DNA of 64,000 nucleotides from Sphingopyxis sp. UBA6723 (GCF_002454115.1 NZ_DKIH01000013.1:319717-383716); one strand, 5' to 3'. Shown: positions 1-9,834, counted from the stretch's first letter. Notes: generated from the sequence alone by a model not told the origin. Program-made: numbers and translations.

Positions 1-438
1 GATGGGTTCGACCTAGCGCTGTTCAACAGCTATCGCACCGGCGGCTTTCCGAATTTCTATCCGAAGAAGATGGATCCAAAGAGCGACGCCCGCGGCACCT
101 TGTTCGAAACCAGCAAGGCACATGGCGCGTCGCAGACGTTCGTGTCGACCACCCTGCCTGGCGCGACGCGCGGTGACCATTTCCATATCGACCTCGTCGA
201 GCGCTTCGTCGTCGTGTCGGGCCGTGCGACGATCCGCGTTCGCAAGGTGCTGACCAACGAGATTCACAGTTTCTCGGTGTCGGGCGATGAGCCGGTTGCC
301 ATCGATATGCCGCCGTTTCATACCCACCATATCGTCAATGATAGCGGGGATCATGTCGTGACCTTCTTCTGGTCGCACCGACAGTTCGACCCGGCAAACC
401 CTGATACCTTTGCCGATCCCGTCCTTATCCAGGCATAA
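1..438 (+). CDS. capF: CapF/WbjC-type UDP-sugar reductase, C-terminal part (5' end outside window)
   Basis: The reading frame is open from base 1, so only the last 145 residues are visible. They form the cupin half of CapF/WbjC/FnlB proteins: SDARGTL, then TFVSTT, then the GDHFH metal-binding motif, then FWSHRQFDPANPDT near the end. In this family an N-terminal SDR domain reduces the 4-keto sugar, while the cupin domain epimerises C3, on the way from UDP-GlcNAc to UDP-L-FucNAc. The next gene, only 4 bp downstream, encodes the C2-epimerase that finishes this pathway, which supports the call. The dehydratase CapE is expected just upstream, outside the window. The family assignment is confident; the exact sugar is inferred from the gene order. 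Confidence 0.88.
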   Translation, partial: DGFDLALFNSYRTGGFPNFYPKKMDPKSDARGTLFETSKAHGASQTFVSTTLPGATRGDHFHIDLVERFVVVSGRATIRVRKVLTNEIHSFSVSGDEPVAIDMPPFHTHHIVNDSGDHVVTFFWSHRQFDPANPDTFADPVLIQA

Positions 439-442
439 GATT

Positions 443-1597
443 ATGAGCACATTGAAGGTCACAACCATTCTCGGTACCCGGCCCGAGATCATCCGCCTGT
501 CGCGCGTGATGGCGCGGCTCGATACGCTTACTGACCACCGGATCGTTCACACCGGCCAGAATTGGGACTATGAACTCAACGAACTGTTCTTCAGCGACCT
601 CGGCGTACGCAAACCCGACAATTTTCTCGGCGTCGACACCTCCACTCTCGGTGCGGTCCTCGGCGGTATCCTGATCGAGACCGAGAAAGAATTGAAGGCG
701 AACCGCCCCGACGCGCTTCTCGTTCTCGGCGATACGAACAGCGCGATCGCGGCGATCATAGCGCGCCGGATGAAGATCCCGGTCTATCATATGGAAGCGG
801 GGAACCGCAGTTTCGACCGCAACGTACCCGAGGAAACGAACCGTCGGCTGGTCGATCACATCGCCGACTTTAATCTCGTCTATACCGAACATGCCCGCCG
901 CCATCTGCTCAGTGAAGGGATCCAGCATCGCCGCGTCTATCTGACCGGATCGCCGATGAAGGAAGTGCTCGATCACTATCGCCCGCAGATCGAAGCGTCG
1001 GATGTGCTGTCCCGCTTGGGGCTAACCCGCCGCGGCTATTTCATTGTCTCGATGCACCGCGAGGAAAATGTCGACAGCAAGGATCGGCTAAAAGCGCTTG
1101 TCGGCACGCTGAACGCGCTCGCCGACACCTATGACCAGCCGGTGGTCGTATCGACCCACCCGCGCACGCGCAAACGGCTCGAGGCGCTCGAGGGCGTCAC
1201 GCTTGACCCGCGCGTCCAATATATGAAGCCGTTCGGCTTCCACGATTACAACCACCTCCAGATGCATTCGCATTGCGCCATTTCGGACAGCGGCACGATC
1301 GCCGAAGAAAGCTCGATCCTGGACTTTCCGGCCATCACACCGCGCGATGCGATCGAGCGGCCCGAGGCGATGGACACCGGCAACATCATCGTCACCGGGC
1401 TCGATCAGCAGGCGATGCTCGAGTCGATCGCGGCGGCCGTGAAGATTCACGCTGAACGCGTGGGGGCCGGCCTGCCCTCCGTCGTCCCCGCCGACTATCA
1501 GATCGCAAACACGAGCGAACGCGTCGCCAAGCTACTCCTCGGTACTGCACGGCTGTCGAACGGCTGGGACGGCATCCGCATGCACGATTATGTCTGA
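443..1597 (+). CDS. capG: UDP-N-acetyl sugar 2-epimerase, CapG/WbjD/FnlC type
   Basis: A non-hydrolysing UDP-GlcNAc 2-epimerase family protein of 384 residues. The N-terminal ILGTRPEIIRLS motif and the HTGQNWDYELNELFF segment are typical of the FnlC/WbjD/CapG branch, which converts UDP-2-acetamido-2,6-dideoxy-L-talose to UDP-L-FucNAc. MEAGNRSFDRNVPEETNR and SDSGTIAEESS are conserved active-site segments. I chose the ATG at 443, just after the capF stop; a TTG 33 bases upstream would overlap capF and add residues unlike the family. It is probably cotranscribed with capF and the following glycosyltransferase. A second paralogue at 28531 belongs to the WecB branch, so the two are not redundant copies. 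Confidence 0.9.
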   Translation: MSTLKVTTILGTRPEIIRLSRVMARLDTLTDHRIVHTGQNWDYELNELFFSDLGVRKPDNFLGVDTSTLGAVLGGILIETEKELKANRPDALLVLGDTNSAIAAIIARRMKIPVYHMEAGNRSFDRNVPEETNRRLVDHIADFNLVYTEHARRHLLSEGIQHRRVYLTGSPMKEVLDHYRPQIEASDVLSRLGLTRRGYFIVSMHREENVDSKDRLKALVGTLNALADTYDQPVVVSTHPRTRKRLEALEGVTLDPRVQYMKPFGFHDYNHLQMHSHCAISDSGTIAEESSILDFPAITPRDAIERPEAMDTGNIIVTGLDQQAMLESIAAAVKIHAERVGAGLPSVVPADYQIANTSERVAKLLLGTARLSNGWDGIRMHDYV

Positions 1598-1615
1598 CGC
1601 AGGATAGTAGCGCCG

Positions 1616-2830
1616 ATGCGCATTCTTTACCTCACCCAATGGTTCGATCCCGAGCCTGCAGTCAAGGACGCGGGCTTCGCGCGCGCGCTCGTCGATGCCG
1701 GGCATAAGGTCGAAGTGGCGACCGGCTTTCCCAACTATCCGGGCGGAAAACTCTATCCGGGCTATCGGCTCGGCCCTTATCGCACCGAGACGATCAACGG
1801 CGTCAAGGTCCATCGGCTGTGGCTCTATCCGTCGCACGACGCCTCGTCTTTGAAGCGTGTCTTCAATTATCTCAGCTTCTTCCTGTCGACCCTGATCTTT
1901 GGTCTGTTGCGCGGTAGGCGCTATGATCTCATCTATATATATCATCCGCCGCTGACCCCCGCCCTCGCGGCCGCGCTGTTCTGCAAGGTCCACCGCAAGC
2001 ATTTCATCGTCGAAATTCAGGATCTCTGGCCCGACAGTGTAAGCGCGTCGGGTATGGCAAATCCGAATATCGTCCGGGTGCTCGAGCGCGCCTGCGCCTT
2101 CGTCTATCGCCGCGCGGCCCGCATTGTCCCGCAGAGTAACGGCATGAAGGCCGAACTGATCCAGCGCGGCGTTCCTGCCGAGCGGCTGGCCACGATCTTT
2201 AACTGGGCGACCTATCTTCCCCCTGCCCCAGGACAGGATCTCCCGGACGACATCGCGGCAGCTTTCGCGGGGCGCATCAACCTCGTCTATGGCGGCAATA
2301 TCGGGCAAGCGCAGCAACTCGGCGTACTTGTCGACGCGGCGGTCGCAGCCCACCGTAGCAATCGGGCGATACGGCTGCACCTAGTCGGAGGCGGGATCGA
2401 GCGCGAACCGTTGCAACAGAAGGTCCGCGACTTGCGAGCGGACGACGCGGTGCATTTCCATCCGCCGATCGCGCGCGACATTATGGACCGCGTTTTCGAT
2501 GCCGCCGACATATTGGTCATGCATCTGAAGCACGACCCGCTCTATCTGATCACTATCCCATCGAAAACGCAGCATTATCTTGCTTGCGGCAAACCGATCG
2601 TCGCCGGCCTGCCAGGCGAAGCCGCCGACATTCTGAAGCAGTCGGGCGGCGCAATTGTCTGCGCCCCCGGCGACGCGGCGGGGATGGCAGAAGGCCTGGA
2701 ACGGATCGCGGCGATGACCGTCGGCGAAAGACGCACGATGGGCGCGCGCGCGCGTGCCTTTTACGATGCGAATTTCAGCATGAGCCGTGCGGTGGAAAAG
2801 ACCGTGCAGTTGATCGAAGAGCAGCGTTGA
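1616..2830 (+). CDS. Glycosyltransferase family 4, WbuB-like (probable L-FucNAc transferase)
   Basis: A 404-residue GT-B glycosyltransferase. The start (MRILYLTQWFDPEP) and the GFPNYPGGKLYPGY segment match the WbuB-like GT4 branch usually found next to fnlABC/capEFG. The C-terminal half carries YGGNIGQAQ and a nucleotide-sugar binding region ending in LACGKPIVAGLPGEAADI. The enzyme probably transfers L-FucNAc from UDP onto the lipid-linked repeat unit at the inner face of the cytoplasmic membrane. It lies 18 bp after capG and 21 bp before the aminotransferase gene, all on the same strand. The donor sugar is inferred from the neighbours. Confidence 0.82.
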   Translation: MRILYLTQWFDPEPAVKDAGFARALVDAGHKVEVATGFPNYPGGKLYPGYRLGPYRTETINGVKVHRLWLYPSHDASSLKRVFNYLSFFLSTLIFGLLRGRRYDLIYIYHPPLTPALAAALFCKVHRKHFIVEIQDLWPDSVSASGMANPNIVRVLERACAFVYRRAARIVPQSNGMKAELIQRGVPAERLATIFNWATYLPPAPGQDLPDDIAAAFAGRINLVYGGNIGQAQQLGVLVDAAVAAHRSNRAIRLHLVGGGIEREPLQQKVRDLRADDAVHFHPPIARDIMDRVFDAADILVMHLKHDPLYLITIPSKTQHYLACGKPIVAGLPGEAADILKQSGGAIVCAPGDAAGMAEGLERIAAMTVGERRTMGARARAFYDANFSMSRAVEKTVQLIEEQR

Positions 2831-2851
2831 GCCGATAGCACGGAGCAGAAG

Positions 2852-4027
2852 ATGGTAACCGAGAAGTCCAAGTGGCCAAGTTTTGATGAAGAAGAAATCG
2901 CGGCGGTCGCGGCGACGCTGGCATCGGGAAAGGTCAACTATTGGACCGGAACCGAGGGTCGCGATTTCGAGCGCGAATTTGCCGCATGGACGAAAACGCG
3001 CCGCGCGATCGCCCTTGCCAACGGCACTCTTGCTCTCGACGTAGCGCTGAAAGCGTTGAACATCGGTCCCGGTGACGAGGTGATCGTGACCCCACGCACC
3101 TTTATCGCCTCGGTGTCGTGCGTCGTCAACGCGGGCGCCACGCCGGTCTTCGTCGATGTCGATCGCGATAGCGGCAACATGTCAGCTGCCACTATCGCAC
3201 CTGCCGTTACCGACCGGACACGCGCTATCATCCCGGTTCATCTCGCCGGCTGGCCATGCGATATGGACGCGATCATGGAGATCGCCAATGCGCGCGGGAT
3301 CAAGGTGATCGAGGATTGCGCCCAAGCCCACGGCGCGGCAATTAGCGGCCGTCCGGTCGGCTCGGTCGGTCACGTCGGCGCTTGGTCTTTTTGCCAGGAT
3401 AAGATCATGACCACCGGCGGCGAAGGCGGCATGGTGACCACCGATGACGAGGAACTATGGACTGCCATGTGGTCATACAAGGATCATGGCAAAAGCTGGA
3501 ACGCCGTTTACGAGCGCGATCATCCGCCGGGTTTTCGGTGGGTTCATGAAAGCTTCGGCACGAATTGGCGGATGCTGGAAATGCAGGCAGTCATTGGACG
3601 CATTCAGCTGCGGCGCATGACTGATTGGACTGCGCGAAGGACCGAGATCGCCCAGCGCTTCGCCGCCGTGTTGGCCGAGTTTCCCAACATTGTCCGCGTT
3701 CCGCTGCCTGCGGCGGGCGTCACACACGCCTTTTACCGACTCTATGGCTATGTCCGGCCTGAAGCTCTGCTAGCCGGTTGGTCGCGAGATCGCATTGTCG
3801 CTGAGATGAGCCACCAAGGCGTCGGCGTGATGCAGGGATCCTGTTCTGAGGTTTATCTGGAAAAGGCGTTCGACAATACGCCTTGGCGTCCAACCCAGTC
3901 ACTACCCGTTGCAAAGCAGCTAGGAGAAACCAGCCTCATGTTTCTCACTCACCCCACGATGACAGACGCAGAAATAGCCGATCAGTGTAACAAAATCCGG
4001 ATCACATTGCTTAAACTTGCAGCCTAG
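2852..4027 (+). CDS. DegT/DnrJ/EryC1/StrS-family sugar aminotransferase
   Basis: A PLP-dependent aminotransferase of 391 residues from the family that aminates keto-sugars bound to nucleotides. LANGTLALDVALKAL near residue 55 and DCAQAHGA are typical cofactor-binding segments. FCQDKIMTTGGEGGM near residue 180 contains the lysine that should form the Schiff base with PLP. A GGAG ribosome site lies upstream of the ATG. Which keto-sugar it uses cannot be read from the sequence. The CapD/PglF-type 4,6-dehydratase at 25350 would supply a UDP-4-keto-6-deoxy sugar, and rfbG a CDP-4-keto sugar. It is the last rightward gene before the convergent operon. Confidence 0.85.
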   Translation: MVTEKSKWPSFDEEEIAAVAATLASGKVNYWTGTEGRDFEREFAAWTKTRRAIALANGTLALDVALKALNIGPGDEVIVTPRTFIASVSCVVNAGATPVFVDVDRDSGNMSAATIAPAVTDRTRAIIPVHLAGWPCDMDAIMEIANARGIKVIEDCAQAHGAAISGRPVGSVGHVGAWSFCQDKIMTTGGEGGMVTTDDEELWTAMWSYKDHGKSWNAVYERDHPPGFRWVHESFGTNWRMLEMQAVIGRIQLRRMTDWTARRTEIAQRFAAVLAEFPNIVRVPLPAAGVTHAFYRLYGYVRPEALLAGWSRDRIVAEMSHQGVGVMQGSCSEVYLEKAFDNTPWRPTQSLPVAKQLGETSLMFLTHPTMTDAEIADQCNKIRITLLKLAA

Positions 4028-4086
4028 CGAGCCGTGGCCGACGCGGGCGCGACCACCCGCTGGTCAGTGGCGGACCCATTTCGCAT

Positions 4087-5406
4087 TCATGCCATCGGTG
4101 ATCTCGCCAAATGGCCGCCCCGGGCTAAGCCAGGATCGTTTCGGGACGAAACCTCAACCATCGCATTACGAGGGCGACCGTTGATCGCAACCAGCGAGTA
4201 AACAGACACCAAAGCGCCAACAACGCCCCAGAGGATCGTTGCCTGGCTGATCGTGCCGGAGAATTGTGCGGCGAAAATCTGTTGGATAACCAGCAGGGCA
4301 AGCCAGCCAAATGCCGGCACTCTCCGCAACGTCCGATAGGATGCCACGACGGTCAGGATCAGGATCGTTATCATTAACAGACCGCCAAAAAGGCCGGTTG
4401 CCATGAAGGCCTCAATTATCAGATTGTGTGGGTATCCTCCGAAAACCGGATCTTCCAGACCATATCCAGTCAGCGGAAATTTCGTAAACTGGCTCCAGGC
4501 TGATGCATAAAGGTCGATGCGACCGAGCGTGCTGACCTCATCGAACTGGGAGGAACCCAATAGCCGCTCATAAATCTGTGTGCCGGCGATATGATCGACG
4601 AGCGTTACTATGGGGACAAAAGCCACGGCGCCTGCCAGGATCAGACCGACGATCCAGTATTTGCTTCGCAAGTTAGACGCCATAACAGCGAACAGCAGGG
4701 CGATCACGAGGCTGACGAGAGGACCACGCGAATTCGCGACGAGTGCAAGGTAGACGCCCACCACCAGCGCCACCGAAAACATCAGCTTGCCCAATAATAA
4801 TTTCTGATCGGGGCGTAGGAACAGCGCCCACAACGACAACAGGACAAGTTGGACGCCGAGATGACCCAGCGAGATCGGATTTAGAGCGGTCAGCGCCGCG
4901 CGCCCACCGTCATAGGCTCCGTAATCGCTCTGCACCGTTGTAGACAGGTTCGGCAGTGCCAGGAGTGCCGCGCCAAAGGCGAAGACGAAACACCAGTTGA
5001 AATAGTGGCTTGCGTCCTTCAACTGGTAGCGACCGCGGGCAAGGCCAAAGAGCGGTATGATCGAACCGCCAATCGCCCAAAGCCAATAACTGGAAGGCTC
5101 GTAGAAGAGGCTGTATGATTTCAATAAGGTATCGTTCGTCATCCGGAGGACATAGGCTAACCAAAACCCAAGGCACGCCGCCATCGTCCACCACCATATC
5201 GCGTTACGGTTGGGAGACACGGACACAATCAGCAGGACAGCGCAGAAAAGCGCGGTGACTCCGCGTATCGCGATGGAGAATGGCTGGCTCGGCATATCAA
5301 TGATCTGCGACAACGCCGCAACAAGCGGGAAGCCCGCAACGACAGCCGCCAAGGCGAAAGCCTCCAGGAAGACGATCCAGCCCCTTGTCGCGGTGCCGTC
5401 GTTCAT
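4087..5406 (-). CDS. O-antigen ligase/polymerase-like membrane protein (Wzy/WaaL type)
   Basis: A 439-residue polytopic membrane protein with roughly ten to twelve hydrophobic segments and a larger hydrophilic stretch in the middle. Towards the C-terminus the segment LTGYGLEDPVFGGYPHNLIIEAFMATGL has the PHN...E pattern of the Wzy_C/O-antigen ligase family. Such proteins either polymerise lipid-linked repeat units (Wzy) or ligate the finished chain to lipid A core (WaaL); sequence alone rarely separates them. It is the last gene of the leftward operon and its start overlaps the upstream glycosyltransferase stop by 4 bp. A second family member is at 23929, so the two may divide these roles. Confidence 0.8.
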   Translation of the reverse strand: MNDGTATRGWIVFLEAFALAAVVAGFPLVAALSQIIDMPSQPFSIAIRGVTALFCAVLLIVSVSPNRNAIWWWTMAACLGFWLAYVLRMTNDTLLKSYSLFYEPSSYWLWAIGGSIIPLFGLARGRYQLKDASHYFNWCFVFAFGAALLALPNLSTTVQSDYGAYDGGRAALTALNPISLGHLGVQLVLLSLWALFLRPDQKLLLGKLMFSVALVVGVYLALVANSRGPLVSLVIALLFAVMASNLRSKYWIVGLILAGAVAFVPIVTLVDHIAGTQIYERLLGSSQFDEVSTLGRIDLYASAWSQFTKFPLTGYGLEDPVFGGYPHNLIIEAFMATGLFGGLLMITILILTVVASYRTLRRVPAFGWLALLVIQQIFAAQFSGTISQATILWGVVGALVSVYSLVAINGRPRNAMVEVSSRNDPGLARGGHLARSPMA

Positions 5407-6518
5407 TTCGCATTATCCAGCTGGTTTATGAGAGATACGACGCGATCGGCCATTCCGCACGTGTTGTAAAGGTGATGTGCGCGACGCAAAGCCTCGTCGG
5501 ACCATCGATCCAGGCTCTCTGCGTCATCGATGGCCACAACGATCTTTTCGATTAGATCAGCCTTATCGTTCCTGGCAAAAGCGACGCCGGTAGAACCCTC
5601 TTCAAAGGCCGTGATCTCGGGCATGTTTCCCCATCGATCATTGTTGACGATTGCGGGCAGTCCGTATGCCATGGCATGGATCAAGCTCAATCCTACCGCC
5701 CCTGGATAGATGAAGAGACGGCAGCCGTTTGCAACCTTTGCAATCTCTGCTTCGTCCGAAGTGCCGCCGTGCCACACGACTGCATCGGAGACTTGCAACC
5801 GCTCCGCCAGCAATTCGAGTTCGGGGCGAGCCGGCCCATCGCCCACGATCTGCAGCCTGACCCCTGTCAGGCGCGGGTCAGCTAGCGCCTTGATCAGCAA
5901 GTCTGCCTGACATTTTTCCTGGATCCGACCGATCAGCAGGATATCGCGGGGCCGATCTTCGGCGCGATAGGGCAATCTGACCTCGGCAATCGGTTCAACG
6001 TTGATGCCATTGTTAACAGCACTGAGAGGGCGACGGTCATTGTGTCCGAAGCCATCACGATACTCTTCGACCTCTTGGTCAGTATAAAAAAGGACCGCGT
6101 GGACCAGCTTCATCAGCATCATGCGAAGGTAAAAGCGATAGGATTTCGAAGTGCTGCTCCAGTAATGGCCGAACCAGATCGTTTTGACCCGGCGGAGGCG
6201 CGCCTTCAGCAAGAGTACCAGCGTCGACACAGTGCGCGGACCGCCACAGACGATCAGCGTATCCCCGCGCTGCATCGGCACGCTCATGACGCCAGGCTGC
6301 CATTCAATGACGCCGGGAATCAGCGGCTGCATCAAACCTACCGGCCGTTCCCAATGAAAAGGCTGCGTGCGCTGGGTCAGAACCCCCATGTCGGTGGGAG
6401 AATAGTAAAGCGCAAAGCGCTGCCCAAGCAGCTTTGCCAGCCGATCAAAGAAATCAACCCGGTAGGCAGGCAATGCCGGCTGGCAGAAAATGACGCGGGG
6501 GCGAGACTGAAGGTTCAC
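5403..6518 (-). CDS. Glycosyltransferase family 4 protein
   Basis: A 371-residue GT-B glycosyltransferase. It begins RPRVIFCQPALPAYRVDFFDRLA, a common acceptor-side start in this group. The donor-binding half includes LLIGRIQEKCQADLLIKAL, LQIVGDGPARPELE and a final PGAVGLSLIHAMAYGLPAIV, where the usual EGFP-type loop is replaced by GAVGLS. It should add one sugar of the repeat unit at the cytoplasmic face of the membrane. It overlaps the Wzy/WaaL-like gene by 4 bp (ATGA), a sign of translational coupling. Donor and acceptor cannot be predicted. Confidence 0.8.
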   Translation of the reverse strand: MNLQSRPRVIFCQPALPAYRVDFFDRLAKLLGQRFALYYSPTDMGVLTQRTQPFHWERPVGLMQPLIPGVIEWQPGVMSVPMQRGDTLIVCGGPRTVSTLVLLLKARLRRVKTIWFGHYWSSTSKSYRFYLRMMLMKLVHAVLFYTDQEVEEYRDGFGHNDRRPLSAVNNGINVEPIAEVRLPYRAEDRPRDILLIGRIQEKCQADLLIKALADPRLTGVRLQIVGDGPARPELELLAERLQVSDAVVWHGGTSDEAEIAKVANGCRLFIYPGAVGLSLIHAMAYGLPAIVNNDRWGNMPEITAFEEGSTGVAFARNDKADLIEKIVVAIDDAESLDRWSDEALRRAHHLYNTCGMADRVVSLINQLDNAK

Positions 6519-6524
6519 TGAAAT

Positions 6525-7571
6525 CTACAACTTATCGTATGCGCGGTGGCCGGCACCGATGCCGCCATCCACCGCGCGTATAAATTCCCTGCGCCATTCA
6601 CGCAACACGGCTGGATCCGCCGTTCGAACTATCTCTTGACCAGTCAATTCCGCAATCAATGTTGCTGCGGCTTGGCGCGGGTCTTCGGAAAGCCGGACGG
6701 CATCGATCCCCAGCCGCTCCACGTAACTTCCAACGATCACGGCACCCTCGCGGATCACTGGGCGGCGGCCCCGCTGGACAGCGCGCCCGAAAATACCCGA
6801 CGCCTGGTCATAGTCAGGGTGATAGCAGGCCCAGACTGCTGAGCTGGCGCGATAAAGCGCTGCCAGCTCGGAATCGCTTGTTCGGCGATCCCACACGATC
6901 GCGCCCGCCTTAGCGGCAGCATCGGCATCACCAGCGCTATCTTTCTGAACATGGCCAGCGATCACGACACACAACTTTTCTGTCAGCGTCGGGTCCGCAG
7001 CGATGATCGCTGCCAGGTGGCCGAACCCCTTACCCGCATTCACGGTACCGAGGAACGTCAGGACCGGCCGCCCGTGGGCTTCGGCTAACACCCTAGCGGC
7101 CAAGGCCTCGTCGATGGCGTCGTCATCGTCGACCACATCCCAAAGTTGAGGGTCATGAACCGCATCGGTTGCGACGCCTCTCAACTGGGGCACCGCCTCG
7201 AACGGCAGGAGTGACAGCGTCGACACAAGGGGAACCCGACGAAGTGAACGAAACAGCTGGCGCTTGATCCACCCGCGAGGGCCGCTGAAAAAACAGCTCT
7301 GCGGCCGCATAAAGATTCCTGCGGTGCGCCGCCCACGCATCGTTCGCGCTAGCGCAACTATCACGAAACCGCGGACATCGTCGTCGAGCGTTGCGAACAT
7401 GAGTTGCTCAGCACGAACGAGACGCCTGAAATTTACTGCACCGACGCCCCCAATCGACGCATCGAGCCCGAACCAGCGGTGGAACAGGTCGATGAACGAA
7501 CGATGATGCCCGCCGATATGATTGAGATGCAAAAGATGCTCGCGCGCAGGGGGCGAGGCAGGCTCTATCAT
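6525..7571 (-). CDS. Putative glycosyltransferase (divergent)
   Basis: A 348-residue protein with GT-B-like features: FLGTVNAGKGFGHLAAII followed by LCVVIAGHV and a late segment YDQASGIFGRAVQRGRRPVI, where a GT4 EX7E-type loop would sit. The N-terminal half begins with HLNHIGGHHRSFIDLF and shows little that I recognise. Position between a flippase and another glycosyltransferase in one operon supports a role in building the repeat unit. It ends 6 bp before the next gene start. The family call is weaker than for its neighbours. Confidence 0.65.
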   Translation of the reverse strand: MIEPASPPAREHLLHLNHIGGHHRSFIDLFHRWFGLDASIGGVGAVNFRRLVRAEQLMFATLDDDVRGFVIVALARTMRGRRTAGIFMRPQSCFFSGPRGWIKRQLFRSLRRVPLVSTLSLLPFEAVPQLRGVATDAVHDPQLWDVVDDDDAIDEALAARVLAEAHGRPVLTFLGTVNAGKGFGHLAAIIAADPTLTEKLCVVIAGHVQKDSAGDADAAAKAGAIVWDRRTSDSELAALYRASSAVWACYHPDYDQASGIFGRAVQRGRRPVIREGAVIVGSYVERLGIDAVRLSEDPRQAAATLIAELTGQEIVRTADPAVLREWRREFIRAVDGGIGAGHRAYDKL

Positions 7572-7614
7572 TATACTCTCCGGAGCTTCGACTATCTACC
7601 CGACTGATGGCAGT

Positions 7615-9042
7615 TCACGTGTGCGACCAATGATTGAAGAAATTTGCGATCTGAACGGCTCCGCCCCACATCGTTCCGCAAGCAGCGACGATGATCAGCG
7701 CGAGGATAATCACGACCGGGAGTTCCCGAGCGAATTGCGCCCGCACTCCAAATGACCAGGCATTTCCCGCAGCGGTAACCACCGCGCCGGCGATCAGTCC
7801 CGCAGCAACGCCGATCACTACGCCCTCGCTTCCAAACGCCGGCATGAGAAGCATCGCGCTGGCGACAATAACAATGCCGATCGTCGCGTGCGACAACATG
7901 TTCCAACGCAACATGCCCTGCCCCTGGGCCGCAAGATAAAGAGCTAAGGAAAATATGTTGATACTCCATCCCAAGGCAAGCAGAGCGTTGAATCGGAGGA
8001 CCTCAACCGATACCTCACGCAAGATGACGAGACACATAAACGGCGCTGCAGACAATGAGATCAACGTCACGGTGAGCGCGGCGACATTCGTGTAGCGTTG
8101 AGCTCGATGCAGCAGGCTGGCAAAGTAGGAATCGCTGGGAGTTTCAGCCATAGCAAAGGCAGGGATTAAAGGCGTGGTGCTGCTGATGACGAGATTGCGC
8201 GCCTGCATTGCAAGCCGCGCCGCAAGTTCGTAGAGGCCAACTGCGGCGGTACCACCCGAAAGGTTGATGCAATATTTGGTCAGGGGTTCAAGCGCCAAGC
8301 TAAGGGCGCCGATCACGTTTAGTCGCAGAGCATAGCCAGTGGTGCGCCGGAAGATCGTCGGCCGCCATCTCGTCGGCAACCAGCCCAGGCGGTCGACGCG
8401 TCGCCTCAAGAAAAGCCATCCGCCTACTATCACGATGGCTTGCTGCACCGTTTGAGCTAGCGCGAAACCCGGCAATCCCCAGCGCGGGATCGCTATTGCT
8501 GCAATCGCCAAACCGATTACAGCAGCTATCGATGCCAAGACGGAACGAATATCGGCGCGCATATGCCCATCGATCGCTGACGAAACGCCAACAGCCAGCG
8601 GGGTCATCAGCATCAGCGCAGCTATCCAGGGAAACAGGCGCCATGCGTCCGCCCATTGCGAGGGGCTTATCATGTGCGCCAGCAGCGCGGGCGCAGCAAG
8701 CAGCAGAAGAGCAACAAACGCGCCGTTGACCGCTATGCTCGTTAACAGCACGGTATGAATTACCGTTGCGCGCTCATGTTCCGCAAAATCCAGGCCGTGC
8801 CGCGCCACAGATCGGGCCAGCGCGGACGCCCCGCTGACGTCGAAGCTGCTCGCGACGCCACCGAACAGCATGAGCAGCGACCAGAGCCCCAGGCTTTCAA
8901 TCCCTTCGCGCTCGACCAACATGCGGTAGGACAAAAAAATACATATGATGGCTACGACGCTCTGTCCCAGCGAGAACAAACCGTTGCGCCCCAGCCCGCC
9001 GGCGCGAACTCGCTCGACGATTTTGCCGAACCTAGCAATCAT
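7615..9042 (-). CDS. Polysaccharide flippase, Wzx/MATE-like
   Basis: A 475-residue membrane protein with about twelve to fourteen hydrophobic segments spread over its length, as in Wzx/MviN-type polysaccharide transporters. Early charged and polar landmarks such as LFSLGQSVVAIICIFLSYRML, and a central LPTRWRPTIFRRTTGYALRLN loop, fit the family. It should move the completed lipid-linked repeat unit across the cytoplasmic membrane so that a Wzy enzyme can polymerise it outside. It belongs to the leftward operon, 24 bp downstream of the FkbM gene. The annotation rests on topology and context more than on strict motifs. Confidence 0.78.
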   Translation of the reverse strand: MIARFGKIVERVRAGGLGRNGLFSLGQSVVAIICIFLSYRMLVEREGIESLGLWSLLMLFGGVASSFDVSGASALARSVARHGLDFAEHERATVIHTVLLTSIAVNGAFVALLLLAAPALLAHMISPSQWADAWRLFPWIAALMLMTPLAVGVSSAIDGHMRADIRSVLASIAAVIGLAIAAIAIPRWGLPGFALAQTVQQAIVIVGGWLFLRRRVDRLGWLPTRWRPTIFRRTTGYALRLNVIGALSLALEPLTKYCINLSGGTAAVGLYELAARLAMQARNLVISSTTPLIPAFAMAETPSDSYFASLLHRAQRYTNVAALTVTLISLSAAPFMCLVILREVSVEVLRFNALLALGWSINIFSLALYLAAQGQGMLRWNMLSHATIGIVIVASAMLLMPAFGSEGVVIGVAAGLIAGAVVTAAGNAWSFGVRAQFARELPVVIILALIIVAACGTMWGGAVQIANFFNHWSHT

Positions 9043-9066
9043 TGCGACAAGCCTTTTGATGTCGGG

Positions 9067-9834
9067 CTAGGAAATACGATCGGGATGGAACAACACCACA
9101 TCGATCTGCTCGAGCTTGTGACTATCGCTATCACGATAAGCCGGCGCGATGTCGAATACTACAAAGCCAGCATCGAGGAGGGGCGCAAGCACATCAAACG
9201 CAAGCGGCTGCCGATCGTACAGTTCGCTGAGCGAAAGCTCGATCATCAGTCCCGCGACATGATCGAGCGTAGTCTGCGCGCCAGCCAGTACAAGCCCCTC
9301 ACCCCCTTGAACATCGATCTTGAGGAAAGATCGCTGCCCCTCCATCGAATAACCCCCGAACACGTCGTCAAGACGGCGCGTCGATACATCGACGATGGCG
9401 CGCGGTCGAATGCCTGGGATTGTATTCTGCGCCTTGCTCGACGCGGCAAGAAGCGAGCTGGTTGCGTCACTGTCATTAACATGGAAAGCAACCATTCCTT
9501 CGCGATCGCTCAGTGCGATCGCCGGCGCCACCTGCCAGCGCTCCCCTACCCGCGCGGCCGCAGCGGTTAACTCGCGGTGGGCATGTGGCATGGCCTCGAA
9601 CGACACGATTCGCCCCCGATACCCATTGGCCAGGAGTTGGGTGGCAAACTGCCCTCGATTGGCGCCAATATCTAGCACCAGACGGACATCATAGGTCGCT
9701 AGGAAATTCGCTAGACGCAGATCGTCGCGCGCGGAGGGCCCGTTACGCCGTATTTCGAGGCCAATGCTACGTCCCGCAATCTGTATGGCTGCCGGGATGT
9801 TTCCCGCTCTCAAAGCTCGCCAAGCGTTCATCAT
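9067..9834 (-). CDS. FkbM-family SAM-dependent methyltransferase
   Basis: A 255-residue class I methyltransferase of the FkbM family. The SAM-binding motif is LVLDIGANRGQFATQLL near residue 54, and the family signature FLKIDVQGGE follows at about residue 165, with a further LMIELSLSELYD strand. FkbM enzymes usually O-methylate hydroxyls, often on sugars. Here a methylated sugar in the glycan is the likely product. It overlaps the next upstream gene (a second FkbM) by 4 bp. The pair is clearly distinct in sequence, so this is not a recent duplication. Confidence 0.88.
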   Translation of the reverse strand: MMNAWRALRAGNIPAAIQIAGRSIGLEIRRNGPSARDDLRLANFLATYDVRLVLDIGANRGQFATQLLANGYRGRIVSFEAMPHAHRELTAAAARVGERWQVAPAIALSDREGMVAFHVNDSDATSSLLAASSKAQNTIPGIRPRAIVDVSTRRLDDVFGGYSMEGQRSFLKIDVQGGEGLVLAGAQTTLDHVAGLMIELSLSELYDRQPLAFDVLAPLLDAGFVVFDIAPAYRDSDSHKLEQIDVVLFHPDRIS